This document shows positions 10,782 through 21,452 of a stretch of 64,000 nucleotides of DNA, one piece after another. The position numbers were made by a program, and so were the translations under genes. Every line of letters begins with the position of its first letter. Position 1 is the stretch's first letter. Source of the stretch: Asterella californica (lineage: Eukaryota > Streptophyta > Marchantiopsida > Marchantiales > Aytoniaceae); contig JAYKYS010000009.1 in assembly GCA_036924285.1 (NCBI GenBank), positions 17,794,001 to 17,858,000 on the forward strand. Direction: 5' to 3'. Under the pieces are notes generated by a model. The model had not been told where the DNA came from, ran no database searches, and saw only the letters and a list, made by a program, of their open reading frames with translations.

Positions 10782-13700
10782 TGTAGAACCCACTTTTTCA
10801 ATTTTTTACAGAAGATGCTTGAAATGTAGAAGTTTGTAGAAGAAATAATGAAGATAGAAGACGAATAGATTAGTTTAAGTGAAGAAGAGTAATTGTGAAG
10901 AGAAGAGCTTTCTTAAGAAGAGTCTTCGGAAGAAGACCTTCACATGAAAAGTTTCAAAGAGCGATGCTCTTCGACGAAGAGATAGTAGTTCTAATCCTTA
11001 GATTTCTGGATGAGAACAGAAAAGAGTATGAAGACAAAGTCAGAAAGATGATGACTTTGCCCAAATTGTTCGTAGTGGTACACTTTAGCAAGGATAACTG
11101 GCGATAGGAGAAGAACAATCTTTGTGAAGAGGCGAAGAATGCCATGAAGCTTCGGTTGGAGACTGAGAAGGAGCTTGAAGACCTTCGGCGTCAATGCGAG
11201 GAGCTCAAGACCGCAGTGAAGACGAAGGACGAGGAGATTAAAGTGTCGACGAAGAGCTTCTCCGATCGACACAAGGAGTTATCAACACAGAAAGCCGACT
11301 TGCAGCGAAGTCGAGAGGAGTATCAGGTCACAGTCGCTGAGCTTACAAAGGAGAAAGAAGAAATTTGGGCGAAGGTGGAGGACTCGGAAGACCTTCAAGA
11401 CGGGCGAAGGTGGAGGACTAGAGAAGATGAGTCTAGTGGGTCGGAAGACGCCACGCCGCCGAGGAAGATGGGTCCTAAAAGTGTACCTAGGAAGCTCACC
11501 TCCCTCATTCATTCAGGATTGGAGTTCGACTCGGAAGAAGAACTGCTGAGTACCCGATCGGAGCAGAAGACCACTTCTGCAACACCTGGGAGTCTTCCGA
11601 AGACTCCAGAAAACAAGAAAAAAAGGGATACTCCTATTGCGATGCGGGGAAGCGCAGTGAAGAGAACCGCTCCTGCCATGAGGGATCTTCCACCCCGGAA
11701 GATGAGAAGAGTAGCTTCTTCTCGTGCGCAGAAGATGAAGGCCATTGTGGTGGAAGAGGCTTCCTTGCCTCTGGAAGACAAGGTCGACACCTCAGAGCGA
11801 GTGGTGGAGATGAACTTGTCTTCCGCAGGAAGAAGACTGGAAGAGTTCAGCGCCTTCTTCCACACAGAGATCCAGCCAGCTATGGAGTTGCTGGAGAAGA
11901 GAGCAAAGACTCAGGAGACGCCCTTGCAACCTGGATTCGGTCTGCGCACCTTGCTGCGACAGGAAGCAGACCAGAAGAAGACGGAGTCGCTAGAAGCTAG
12001 TCTCCGCACCACGGAGAAGCTCGCAGCAAGATACAAGGCGGAAGCAGCCGCTTCTGCCAAGGAGCTAGGCAACTTCGGAAGAGCAACCAGGAGATGCAGG
12101 CGCGTGTACAGCAGCGCAATCAGGAGGTCCTCCGAGTGCGGGAGAAGATCACCGTCCTCGCAGAGGAGAAGATGACATGGGCGAAGCAGCAGTATTCCGC
12201 ATGGAGGAAGTGACTTCCCCGGACCCCTTTGAGGTCGCCATGGTCCCTAGTACCGAGCTGATGCTCCAGAAGAGCGAAGAGACACCGGTCGACTCTGCTC
12301 CGCAGAAGACGCTTTCGTCTTCCGAAGCAGAAGCCGAAGCCGAAGAAGACGCAGCCGCAGCGACAACAGGGCCAGCGAAGAGCGATGAGGAGGGAGCCAC
12401 CTCAGTGACACCCGAGGTAACTGCAGGGCTTCCTAGCTTATCAGAAGCCGCGTTAGGAACTCCGATAGGAGCAGATCAGGTAGAGGTTGCCTTTGAGCAA
12501 TCAGATTAGATAGTAACCGAAGTGACAACTCCAAATTTAGTAGGATCGAACATGCTATCTTAAGGATGGCAGTTTTTCAGTGTAAAATTAGTTAGGATAC
12601 CATGTGGCAGCATAGGTAGCATAGGAGCAACAAGGTGGATGGCTAATTAGGAAGGAGAACCGCTTGCATGTGGGGTGGCAGCCTCTTGTCAGCGCCTCTC
12701 TCTCCCTGGTGGTCGCCTCCTCTGTGTTCTCATGGCAGTGACATAAGTAGGATCGAAGAGTAGGGAATAGAGTTCTGTAGCTGCTGAACACACACATCGA
12801 TTTTATGGTGCAGGCAGACTAGACACATTAGAGGGGAGACACATGATAGACAGTTCTTCGCACACTACACCCGTTGTTGGAAACATACAAATAGTCTGAG
12901 AATACACATGAGGGGTCTGCATGCTCGTACCAGCAGTGGTTCAAAGATGTAGATAGAGGTAGTGGACAGTTTAGGAACAGGGAACGGCATCCTCGTGCAG
13001 TCCTGTTAACTAGACTGGTGTGTCGAGGAGTAGGCGCAGGAAGTAGATGGAGTGAGCTTCCCAATGTCATTGTGACTTCTTCTCGGGGAATGGATTGTTG
13101 ATTTGAGTGCAGAAGCTTTGTTCATGTCTTCTGGGTGGTGGGTTTCCTTGAATTCGCTCCCAATTGTGCATGAGAAGTGTTCTTCTTGAGTGGCGGTGAC
13201 TGTCAGCAGTTGTGGAAGTGTAGCTTGGCTCGTCTAGTAGAGCACTTAGGATCTACGTACGGACGGTCTTATGGGTAAGAGATCCCAGAAGACAGAGTAG
13301 TCGGAGCAGCGAAGAGAAGAAGAAAGAAGCCTTCTTCTCGCAACAGAAGACGACATCCTCGAGTAGAAGACGGTGCAACAGTACTCACGTTTGCTGTCTT
13401 TCTCCCCAAACTATTACAAGCAAGGATGGCTTGTTAGTCAGGATCCGGACTAGAAGCCTGTCGGAATCTTAATTTCCTCTTTCATCTTGTTTTCTCTTGT
13501 TTGGATTTTCTCTTCTTCCCCATCTTTTCTCATCTTCCCCATCTTCTTACCTTCTTCTAGTGAGCTTCCGAGACTTCTATTGAGCTTCCGTGAAGGTGAA
13601 TGTCGTTGTAGTGCTGCATGAAGACTATTTTCGTAGGCAGAAGCCTGGGAAGGCTACAGGGGGCATACACCCTGTGATTAATCTAACCCGTTGTAATGTG

Positions 13701-14118
13701 AGTGGAAGAGCAAGGTGTAATGACCGTTGCTAGTCGACTTTTGTGGAGCAAGGCAATCTTCTGGAGGTGTGAGAAGACGAGCTGAATCCCCAGAAGACGA
13801 GAATCGCTTCGAGAAGACGGTATCGAGAAGACCGGAAGAAGTGATCTGGAAGACCGTGAAGAAGTGATCTTCCCGAGTTTCTCTGTGAATAGTTGTGTGA
13901 TATTTTAGTTAGTAGCTGTTTGTTTAGTTCCAGAGCACCTTTTGGAGTGTCTGGAAGACGCGTGGTTTTGTGAGAAGACGGGATTCTTAGACAAAACCCG
14001 TGTGTTTGTGTGTTTGAACAGATCTTAGAACTTAGAGCAGCGTTACTTGTGCAAATCCTTTGTGGGAACGATATCTTGTATACTAAATGAGCAAAAGGAG
14101 TTATCATGCGTCACTACA
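10782..14118 (+). repeat. Long family-B LTR between element 1 and element 2
   Basis: It starts with TGTAGAACCC directly after the polypurine tract and ends with CACTACA at 14118, 18 nt before the primer site at 14137. It therefore serves both as the 3' LTR of element 1 and the 5' LTR of element 2. From about 11420 onward it is nearly identical by eye to 25670-26249 and 28480-30393. It contains a protein-coding frame (10895-12509) and then 1.6 kb of non-coding sequence (12510-14118). The N-terminal half of the ORF seen in the copy at 25223 is replaced here by a coiled-coil segment related to family C. Confidence 0.8.
10895..12509 (+). pseudogene. LTR-encoded basic coiled-coil protein, chimeric copy
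   Basis: The frame runs from 10895 through a TAG at 11105 and continues to 12175; 12177-12509 carries on in another frame. Residues from about 11150 to 11400 form a strong coiled coil (LETEKELEDLRRQCEELK). Then follow a Ser/Glu-rich stretch, a Lys/Arg-rich stretch and a second helical part (AMELLEKRAKTQE). The last part is acidic and Ala-rich (SSEAEAEAEED). The join at 11402-11419 repeats the 18 bases at 11367-11384, so this copy is a recombinant of two LTR types. The protein lies wholly inside an LTR. No enzyme motif is visible and the function is unknown. Confidence 0.6.
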
Positions 14119-14136
14119 TATAGTGAGCATCATTTT

Positions 14137-14154
14137 TGGCACCGCTGCCGGGGA
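14137..14154 (+). other. Primer-binding site of element 2 (tRNA-Asp type)
   Basis: The site tggcaccgctgccgggga lies 18 nt after the LTR end at 14118. It differs slightly from the one at 4927 and from the canonical tRNA-Asp-type site, by transitions only. It fixes the start of interior 2. Confidence 0.82.
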
Positions 14155-14450
14155 CTTCATCTTAGTAACTTTTGTTCTAAGCTTCCTGGATCTGTGTGCC
14201 AGTAGTAGTTAGTCTCATTTTGAACTAACTTCGATTGTAGTTGAATGTGTTGTGGGACTCTATCTTGTTATAAGACAAGAACCGCAACCAGAAGTACATC
14301 AGGGAGAGTTGGAAGAAGCCGCTTCCCTGCTTCCAAGAGTTTCTTGGAAGACTCGATTTTGGAAGACTGCAGTGAGTACAACAGGAAGCAGGAGAAGAAG
14401 ACGTTCCGAACCTGTGACCGGTTGTTGAGACATTCAGTCTGCCGAATCTA

Positions 14451-16775
14451 GTGGTAGAAGAAGAGGGACATCTGTTCTCAGTACTCTGGTGGATGCCTCT
14501 GACCAAAGGAAGAAGCAGAAGACGTACGGGTAAAGATCCTGAGTGGGTAAATTCACCCCAGCGAACCGCTTCTAGAGAGCAGCGGATATCCTTGAGACAC
14601 CAAAGGAAAGAAGAAGAGCTCAAGAAGATCCGATCAGTAGAGTTGGAAGAGCCTTCCATCTCGAGCATAATCTTTGACAAAGACAAAAACCGACCGGGTG
14701 ATCACGTGTATAAAGTAGATTTCGGTACTGGTTACTCGGAAGACGTCTTCCCAAGTGCGGAAGAAGCTTTTCAAGGTGAAGGAAGACTGGAGGAGATTGT
14801 TCCAGACGTCTCGGAAGATAGCAGTGACAGCAGCTCTGACTCAGAAGATGACCTTCGTGATTCAGACAGGCCTGGACCTTCGAGAAGACCATCTCCACCA
14901 CCTGGACCTGAGGGAGGAAGAAGTTGGAGTCGCACCAGCCGGCAATCAACATGGCTTCCCACACTCGGCAGAAGTACCATCCGTACGACGATGATGCTGA
15001 CGCGGACGACTTCATCACGATGTTCGAGACCATCTCTAGATCCAACAAGAAAGACGCTGATGTTGACAGACTCCGGGTATTTCCTAGTTTGATGTAGGGA
15101 AGAGAAGGAAGTGGATGAGTAAAATGTCGGATGATGGTGTAGTAATGGCCGCTTGGGCTACTCTGAAGGCAGCTTTTCTGAAGAGGTTCAGAGGAGTTGG
15201 CTATGATCGGATGACCCTCATAGAACTTCAGAGGCTCGAACGGAAGAAGAAAGAGACACTGCGGGATTACACCGACAGGTTTGAAGACCTCCTGGATCAT
15301 ATCCCTCAGAACCAAGGAAGATCCGGTTATTGGGCCCAGCAAGCCGTGGACTGGTACTTGGGAGGATTGTCTCAGGATATGAAATTGTACTGCAGAAGAG
15401 GAGGAGGTGATGATTTAGTAGAAGTACAGAAGTATGCCGAGCAGTATGAAACCTCGAGCATCATTCGGAATATGACGAAAGACAGAGAGAAGACCCAAGA
15501 AGTCGAAGAAGTCTTCTAGGAAGACCAAGAGGAAGTCCAAGTCCACTGAAACTGATAACAGTGATTCGGAAGCATCCTCTACTTCTGAAGAGTCTACAGT
15601 CGAAAGTTCAGAATCTGAATCTGAACCAAAGAAGAAGACGCGGAAGAAGAAGAAGGAGAAGACACGATCGAGGGAAGAAGTTGTGCAGAAGATGCCTCAA
15701 CTCAGATCATTCAGTCTGCACCTGATCTCCGTATCGATGAAGTTCTGAAGCAGTTTGCCGACCTGAAGGTTCATCTTCTGAACCAGAAGGACAAGCGGAA
15801 GCAACCTACGGCTTCTCGGCCAAACCTTTGGTGCAATCTGTGTAACTCTTCGGACACACCAGAGATCAGTGTACGCAGGACCAAGCTGTCAACTGGGCAG
15901 GATGGGAAGAAGACGATGAGGGATATCTACACAATCCTAGTGGGGAAACCTGCTATAGGATCGAGACGATACAACCCTTCACTCCTACGCCTCCCGCCCA
16001 ATATAATCGTTATGTACCTAGGGATAGAGCTAGCAATGTACAGACCAGGACGCCCTGGCAACCTTCTTCATCACAACGACCTCTCAACCCTCTTCCTGGA
16101 GCGTGTAATAATTGTGGAGAGACAGGACACTGGTGGTCCACCTGTCCTCATCCGAGAAGACAGATTGGGCAAGTGCCCTTGTGTGGGAACTGTAAGGAAG
16201 CCGGTCATTTCACAGGGAATTGTCCTCAAACCTTACGGCCACGACAAATGGTTAGATTTGCAGAGACCACGACTCCTGCAGAAGCTGCATCAGCTTCTAA
16301 ACTCGAGTTAGCAGTGGTACAGCACATCACGGTAGAAGAAGAAGATCCTGGGGATTGTACGGATTGTCTCCATATCGAAGAAGACGAACTAGACCCCGGG
16401 AAGCGCGAAGGAAAGAAACCTCGGCTGCAGAAGACGACTGCAGCTCAGAAGACGAAGTCGCCTGTGGCAACTTCCTCTTTTACTTTGGCAGATGGCACTA
16501 TTTGGAGCCCTAGTCCAGATTCAGACAGTTGGCCTCCGGAAGAAGTCTTGGATGAAGCTGTGTTCAAGGTAAGTACCAGAAGCAAAGGGAAGTCAGAATC
16601 TCGTCAGAAGGAGATCAGAAAGAAGAAGCAGCGAAAGGAAAGGTCATCTTCCCCTGAGCGACCTTCTTCTCCTACTTACGACCGAGAAGATCCGAAGTAC
16701 TTTGCTCTTGACATTAGACAAGAAGTTGAAGCGATCATGCAAGAAGAGCTGGAGAAGAGACGGAAGATAGTATAG
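14451..16775 (+). pseudogene. gag of element 2, broken; three zinc knuckles
   Basis: The acidic N-terminal part is in one frame (14451 to about 14930). The capsid-like part follows in a second frame from the ATG at 14951 (DDFITMFETISRSNKKDADV, ending at a TAG at 15095). It continues in a third frame at 15115-15519 (LKAAFLKRFRGVGYDRMTLI, KETLRDYTDRFEDLLDHIPQ). A Lys/Ser/Glu-rich tract comes next. Then come three CCHC knuckles: one near 15830 (WCNLCN...GHTRDQC, disrupted by a one-base loss), CNNCGETGHWWSTC near 16103 and CGNCKEAGHFTGNC near 16182. A charged linker ends at a TAG at 16773. This is a Ty3/gypsy gag, frameshifted at least twice. Confidence 0.82.
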
Positions 16776-16886
16776 CAGCTTCCTACACCGACTACGGCAG
16801 CCCCTGTCTCACGGGAACAGCCTCCAGTCGAGAGAAGACACTCTTCTGGTCTTCCACCCAAGGAAGCAACTACTACATCTTCTCTG

Positions 16887-17500
16887 TTGGAAACACCAGT
16901 CACTCTTTTGAAGAGATCCCCTTATGACTTCTTGCGAGACTTGTGGAATCAGAAGGCGGATGTAACTTTTCAACAGCTGTTGGATGACAACGCTGGTTAT
17001 AGGAAGTTGTTACAATCTGTGCTTCGAGGATCGAGGAAGAGGAGGACAGCTAGACTTCCCCAGAGCACCCCGATCCTAAGGATAGAGCATGAGGACTTGG
17101 GAGCCCCGGAACTTGATATGGAGATCCATGGCTGTCTTCTGAAGAAGGTACCCATTGATTCCGGCTCCGGAGTTAACATCATGACTGAAGAAACGGCGCA
17201 TGCCCTAGGCTTCACTGAGTTCCAGCCTACTCCGAGAATCCTCAGAATGGCGGACCAGATCAGAAGACGGCCTTTGGGACAACTGAAAGATGTCTTAACG
17301 GTAATTGGAGGAGTATCTTTTTACCTCACTTACATTATTTTGCGACCTGTAGCTAAGGTTGGATATTAGGTGTTGATAGGAAGACCATGGCTGTATGCTG
17401 CAAATGTAAATACCGACTGGAGAAGACATCGTTTGAGATTTCCCAAACCTACACCCAAGCCACGTGAGAAGACTAAGGTCTCGCTTCCTTGGATCAAGAT
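16887..17500 (+). pseudogene. Retropepsin-like protease of element 2
   Basis: The frame reads EIHGCLLKKVPIDSGSGVNI, with the intact catalytic DSG, then ADQIRRRPLGQLKDVLTVIG and, after a TAG at 17367, VLIGRPWLYAANVNTDW. The same blocks in element 1 are at 7360-7640. The stop falls in the strand before the LIGRPWL block, so only a truncated protease could be made. The catalytic residue is better preserved here than in element 1. Confidence 0.82.
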
Positions 17501-17687
17501 TGGACACCAAGGTGAAACTCCTTCTACAACAGAGGGGTACACCTCAGAAGACTCAGCTGCGTCTTCTGACAGTGATGAACGGTATAATGAGTTTGTGGTG
17601 AATAACTTGTGTACTACAGAAGTAGCAGAGATAGCAGAAGACGTGATCTGTGGATATATTGAGTGCTACAAGATTGCGGAAGAAGAG

Positions 17688-17815
17688 CTTCCAGAAGACG
17701 AGAATACCGTCTTCCCTTCGGAAGATCCGACAGTTGGTCTTCCAGAAGATGAGAATATCGTCTTCCTTTCGGAAGACCAGTTAGCCGATCTTCCAGAAGA
17801 CGAATCTGAACCAAA
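17688..17815 (+). repeat. 51-bp in-frame tandem repeat between protease and RT
   Basis: A 17-residue unit begins at 17688, 17739 and 17790 (LPEDENTVFPSEDPTVG, LPEDENIVFLSEDQLAD, then LPEDESEP), giving two full units and a partial third. It is acidic and lies in the linker between the protease and the RT domain of element 2. Element 1 lacks a comparable repeat. Confidence 0.8.
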
Positions 17816-18208
17816 AGAAGCTCCCAAACCGAAATACTTTGGTGCCAGTGAGTACAGTCACACTGAAGGAATGGTAAACCCGGATGATCTTCAAGAAATG
17901 GAGGTTGCTCCCAGGAAGAAGCTGAAGCTTTCCAAGGTGATCGAGGGCCAGCAGTTGGAAGACTTTCGAGAACTTCTGACGGAGTTCCATGATGTCTTCG
18001 CATGGACCATAGAAGACATGAAGGGCATACCTCGAGAGTTGGGAGAGCATCGCATTGACTTGCTGGAAGGCGTTGTTCTTGCACGGTAGAGGCAATATCG
18101 GCTCAATCCCAAGTACTCGCTTCTGGTGAAAGACCAGATCGACCAATACCTGAAGGCGGGAGTCATCTTCCTAGTGCTCAGTAGTGAGTGGGTAGCTCCT
18201 ATCGTCAT
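17816..18208 (+). pseudogene. N-terminal part of RT of element 2, up to the LTR insertion
   Basis: The frame contains ASEYSHTEGMVNPDDLQEM, EFHDVFAWTIEDMKGIPREL and, after a TAG at 18087 where element 1 has Gln, RQYRLNPKYSLLVKDQIDQY and SSEWVAPIVI. The RT is cut at 18208 by a solo LTR, and its reading resumes at 21453 with VPKKQTGKIRVCQDF. The Gln-to-stop change is a C-to-T transition in CAG. Confidence 0.88.
18204..18208 (+). other. Target-site duplication, left copy (gtcat)
   Basis: The five bases gtcat precede the LTR terminus TGTAACAACC at 18209 and recur after its other terminus at 21448-21452. Removing the insert and one copy rejoins the RT reading frame of element 2. Confidence 0.9.
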
Positions 18209-21200
18209 TGTAACAACCCAGAGAAACACAAAGTAACGGAAATAGTAAATAAAGGATCGTTCCCACGAAGATACAGTTAACAATTACACAAAACACAGTA
18301 CTACAACGTCACAATGATAATTCAAATGGTTTTCTGTTATTCTCACGGAATGGAATAATATCCGGATGAGAGTTTAAGTCTGATAAGAAACCAAACCCAA
18401 GTATAAACCTGATAAATCGAATACAAACAACAATGAAATAGTTCTTTGATCAGGGACCTTTCCAACAACACAAAGAGAAGATGCGAGAAGACAAATGTAC
18501 GAGTAAATGAGGTAGCAAAATACTGCTGAAATGTTACTAGTGTTCTTCTGAAAAGACAGAAGAATACAAATTTCACATCAAGATTCCAAGGAATAAGTCC
18601 CTATTCTTCCTAAGAAGTGTTCTTCCAACTAAATTCTCACTCTTAAGAATCCCACTTATTTGAAGAAGGCAGACTTAAGGCGAAGCCACCATCATCCAAA
18701 CTCTTCTTACAATTTAACTTATGCTTCTCCACTTCACAGTAACTAATATGTTCTCAGATTCTCGAAATGTTCTTCTCTCAAATAGCCCGAAGGTTCTCTT
18801 CGTCGAAGGCCACCTTCGCTCATCTGCATCAATCAGATTTACACCTGCGACAGCAAACTACGTCCTTCGTAGGTAAATTTGCCTTCGCCCACTTTCATTC
18901 ACACACTCACTCCGCAATCTTGCGCAATAAAAAATTAAGAAACAAACACTGAAAACATGGAAAAGGTAAAATGACTGAAACTCGCATCGCTTATATACTC
19001 CTTCGCCCTAAGATGGCGGATCTCATTTCCTACAAAAGATGGTCACATCTAGACCGCATGATCACGACCCCCCAGTTGGCGGAACCGTAGTATCTATTCT
19101 ACCTAACTGTAACTTCTGTCCTAAACTGCATAGTGTAAACTTAACTGTCTCCCTAAGCTCTTTCAAATCTCGAATGATCCTCTCCGCTAGCCTAACTATT
19201 CTGCTCTTCGCCGAAGGATCTGGTGCTATCGTCAACTCTGTCCGAAGCCGTTGGAGAAGCTCTAACTCTATCCCGTCGAGTTTGGCGGCGAAGTAGGTTG
19301 TCGTGACCTCTTCCACCTTCGTTCGAAGTTCTTCGGCCTTCGCCTCAGCTATCTCCTTCGCTTTCTCTGACTTCGCTAGCTCCTCATCCTTTGCAACCAA
19401 CTGTTCGTCCTTCGTCGCAAGCTGTTCCAACATGGCATCTCTCTCAGACTTCAGATCGTGAAAGCGTGAAGTCATAAGGTTCAACTTCGTCTCTACCTCT
19501 TGAATCTCATCCAAGTATCGCGTCTGTTCGTGTGATTGCTGTATGAGTAACGCCTCGCGTTGTGACATATACTTCTTGACATCGGCCGAAGTCTCTTCTA
19601 ACTTCGCCATAAGAGCATCCTTCTCCTTCAACCATCCATACCGCCCGAAGTGCACAGCGTCGAGAAGGTCACTCAACGAAATCGGTTCCTTCGTCTCCTT
19701 CTCATAGATATGTCGTTGATGATCCATCTGTGCAATGAGTGACAACGCTGTACCACTTAGGAATTCAAGAGTCTGCTCGAACATCTTCAATTCCTTCCCG
19801 ATATTGGAGTCACTTGGTCCGGCCGAAGTTGTCGCTCCTTCTGGTCTAGGCGAAGTCCGAAGTTCTGGAACTTCCCTCTCTGTTGTTTGCTCCTTCGAGA
19901 GTACCCTGCGCACACTTGATTCTGCTTGGTCTCCTCCCGATCTCACTATTCCCAATATCTCGACTGAAGATGACTTCGTCGGTGATTTAGCGCCATCGAC
20001 TCCTTCGTTCGAAGTCGTTATCGTTGTTCTTCTTGCTTTCTTCTTCTTCCTCGAAGTCGCGCCCCCTGGTGTAAGTTCGTCGATCTTCCTCTTCGTCCGA
20101 GTACTAGGTCCCGCTGAAGTTGTCACTGGTGTTGTCACTTCTTCTTCTCTCTGAGGAGTAGCTTCCATTACCCGCTCATCTTCCGAGATCGTTCTTCGGT
20201 CGAACTTCTCCTCTTCTTCTGGTGACAGCAACTTCATTCCCTTGTAGAAGAATACTGCGAAGGCTGCAAAGTACGTCGATCCGCCTTCGTCGAAAGTGTT
20301 GAAGAGCTTCTGTACATGATCGTGGAAGATCTTCGCCCAATACGCTTTCCTACCCCCGAAGATCTGTTCGATGAAGTTAATCTGCCAATTGGCCAGATAA
20401 GAAGTACGTTGCGGTTTGAAGATGGTGTTGAGGGCGATCGCCACATCCCGCTTGAAAGGATCGATGTAGGTGTGTACTTTGAATCCGTTCGATCCCACCG
20501 GTGACTTCGAGAAGAGTTCGCCATACTTCGCCACTTCGTCCGAAGTCGGCTTGCAAGTATTGTCATACATTAAGTCACCTGGTACTCCTGCGTCATCGAT
20601 TCCTAGGGCGAAGTTCCAGTGGTTCAGAGTCCAATTGTTCGGCCTCGCCCGAAGATCTTCAGAGGAATGTCCTCTGCAAATGAGTATCTCCTGTAATAGA
20701 TCCGAAGAGATCACACCTCAGTTCTCTAGCAAGAACGCCAACCCCATCTCCTCGAGTCGTTCTCGATATGGACTGAAGTCCGGCCACTTCGTCGCTATAG
20801 TCTTCAACTTCGGTCGCTTCGCTGTCTGCATTCCTCGCATCCTCGCTGAAGGTCCGAAGTACCTTCGATCTTCTATGCTTACGACACTTCTTCGTCGAAG
20901 TTGATACCTAATCGTGGAAACGTCGACTTCGGAGGTCGCCGTTGTAACCACCACAGACCGCACCGATAAAACCTAACCCTTCGCCGAAGTGTGTCTTCGC
21001 CCTCTTTCTTCCGATTGATGAAAGCGGAGCACTACAGTAAACCTACGATTGGAAATAGTAAAATGAAAATGCTTTTTGATTCTTACTTATAGCTTTTCTC
21101 TTCGTCTCCTCACGTGCGAAGTCCCTCTCGATTCTCGAGCGCGAAGTTGCGCTAACTCCTGTCTCGTTTTAATTCTTCTTTCCAAGGCCATAACTTCGTC

Positions 21201-21447
21201 GTCAGATATCCATTCTTAGCAAATGAGGTATCCCTGGAAAGCTCTTCGTCCGTAGAATACAACCAAGTTATCTCCTCAAAGATATATCTGTCATGACTTC
21301 TGTATTTCTACTCAGCATCATCCTTCGGCGTAGAAATCTTATTCTATACTGAATCTATCTTATCTATCATCTATACTAACCATTCTATTGTGTTACTTAT
21401 CAAAAATCAAAAAAATTCTTAGCAAAGTGAAAATCCAAGGCTTCACA
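18209..21447 (-). mobile_element. Solo LTR of family C inserted in the RT of element 2
   Basis: This 3239-bp insert has the termini TGTAACAACC and GGCTTCACA and a 5-bp target duplication (gtcat). Read on the minus strand it starts TGTGAAGCC and ends GGGTTGTTACA, the same end as the 5' LTR of element 1 at 4908. No repeat of one end is found near the other and no pol is present, so it is a single LTR left by LTR-LTR recombination, not a short complete element. It carries a 1.9 kb frame on the minus strand (20963-19062). The segments 18209-19061 and 20964-21447 flank the ORF and are non-coding as far as can be seen. Confidence 0.88.
19062..20963 (-). pseudogene. LTR-encoded coiled-coil protein of family C, nearly intact
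   Basis: A frame of about 630 codons is broken by a single TGA at 20718-20716 (Arg CGA one transition away). The first 250 residues are globular and contain LNHWNFALGIDD, SYLANWQINFIEQIF and YWAKIFHDHVQKLF. The middle is rich in Thr, Ser, Lys and Arg with a basic run (RKKKKARR), a possible nuclear signal. The last 250 residues are a long coiled coil (KSERDAMLEQLATKDEQL, SEKAKEIAEAKAEELRTK). A family-B LTR protein at 25223 shares the YW...H..VQ block. No ATG is certain; the first in-frame start candidate is a GTG. The architecture resembles plant transposon-associated structural proteins. The function is unknown. Confidence 0.7.
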
Positions 21448-21452
21448 GTCAT
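21448..21452 (+). other. Target-site duplication, right copy (gtcat)
   Basis: This is the second copy of gtcat, directly after the LTR terminus CTTCACA. See the left copy at 18204. Confidence 0.9.

Noticed and set aside
14620..15342. 240-codon minus-strand ORF
   Set aside because: It is the antisense of the gag of element 2, with no known motif.
17614..18283. Minus-strand ORFs of 120-156 codons
   Set aside because: They are shadows of the protease-RT linker and RT frame; the apparent repeats mirror the 51-bp repeat on the plus strand.
18209..21447. A complete small retrotransposon with its own LTRs
   Set aside because: The ends do not repeat each other inside the insert and no primer site or polypurine tract is found; single LTR termini with a target duplication fit a solo LTR.
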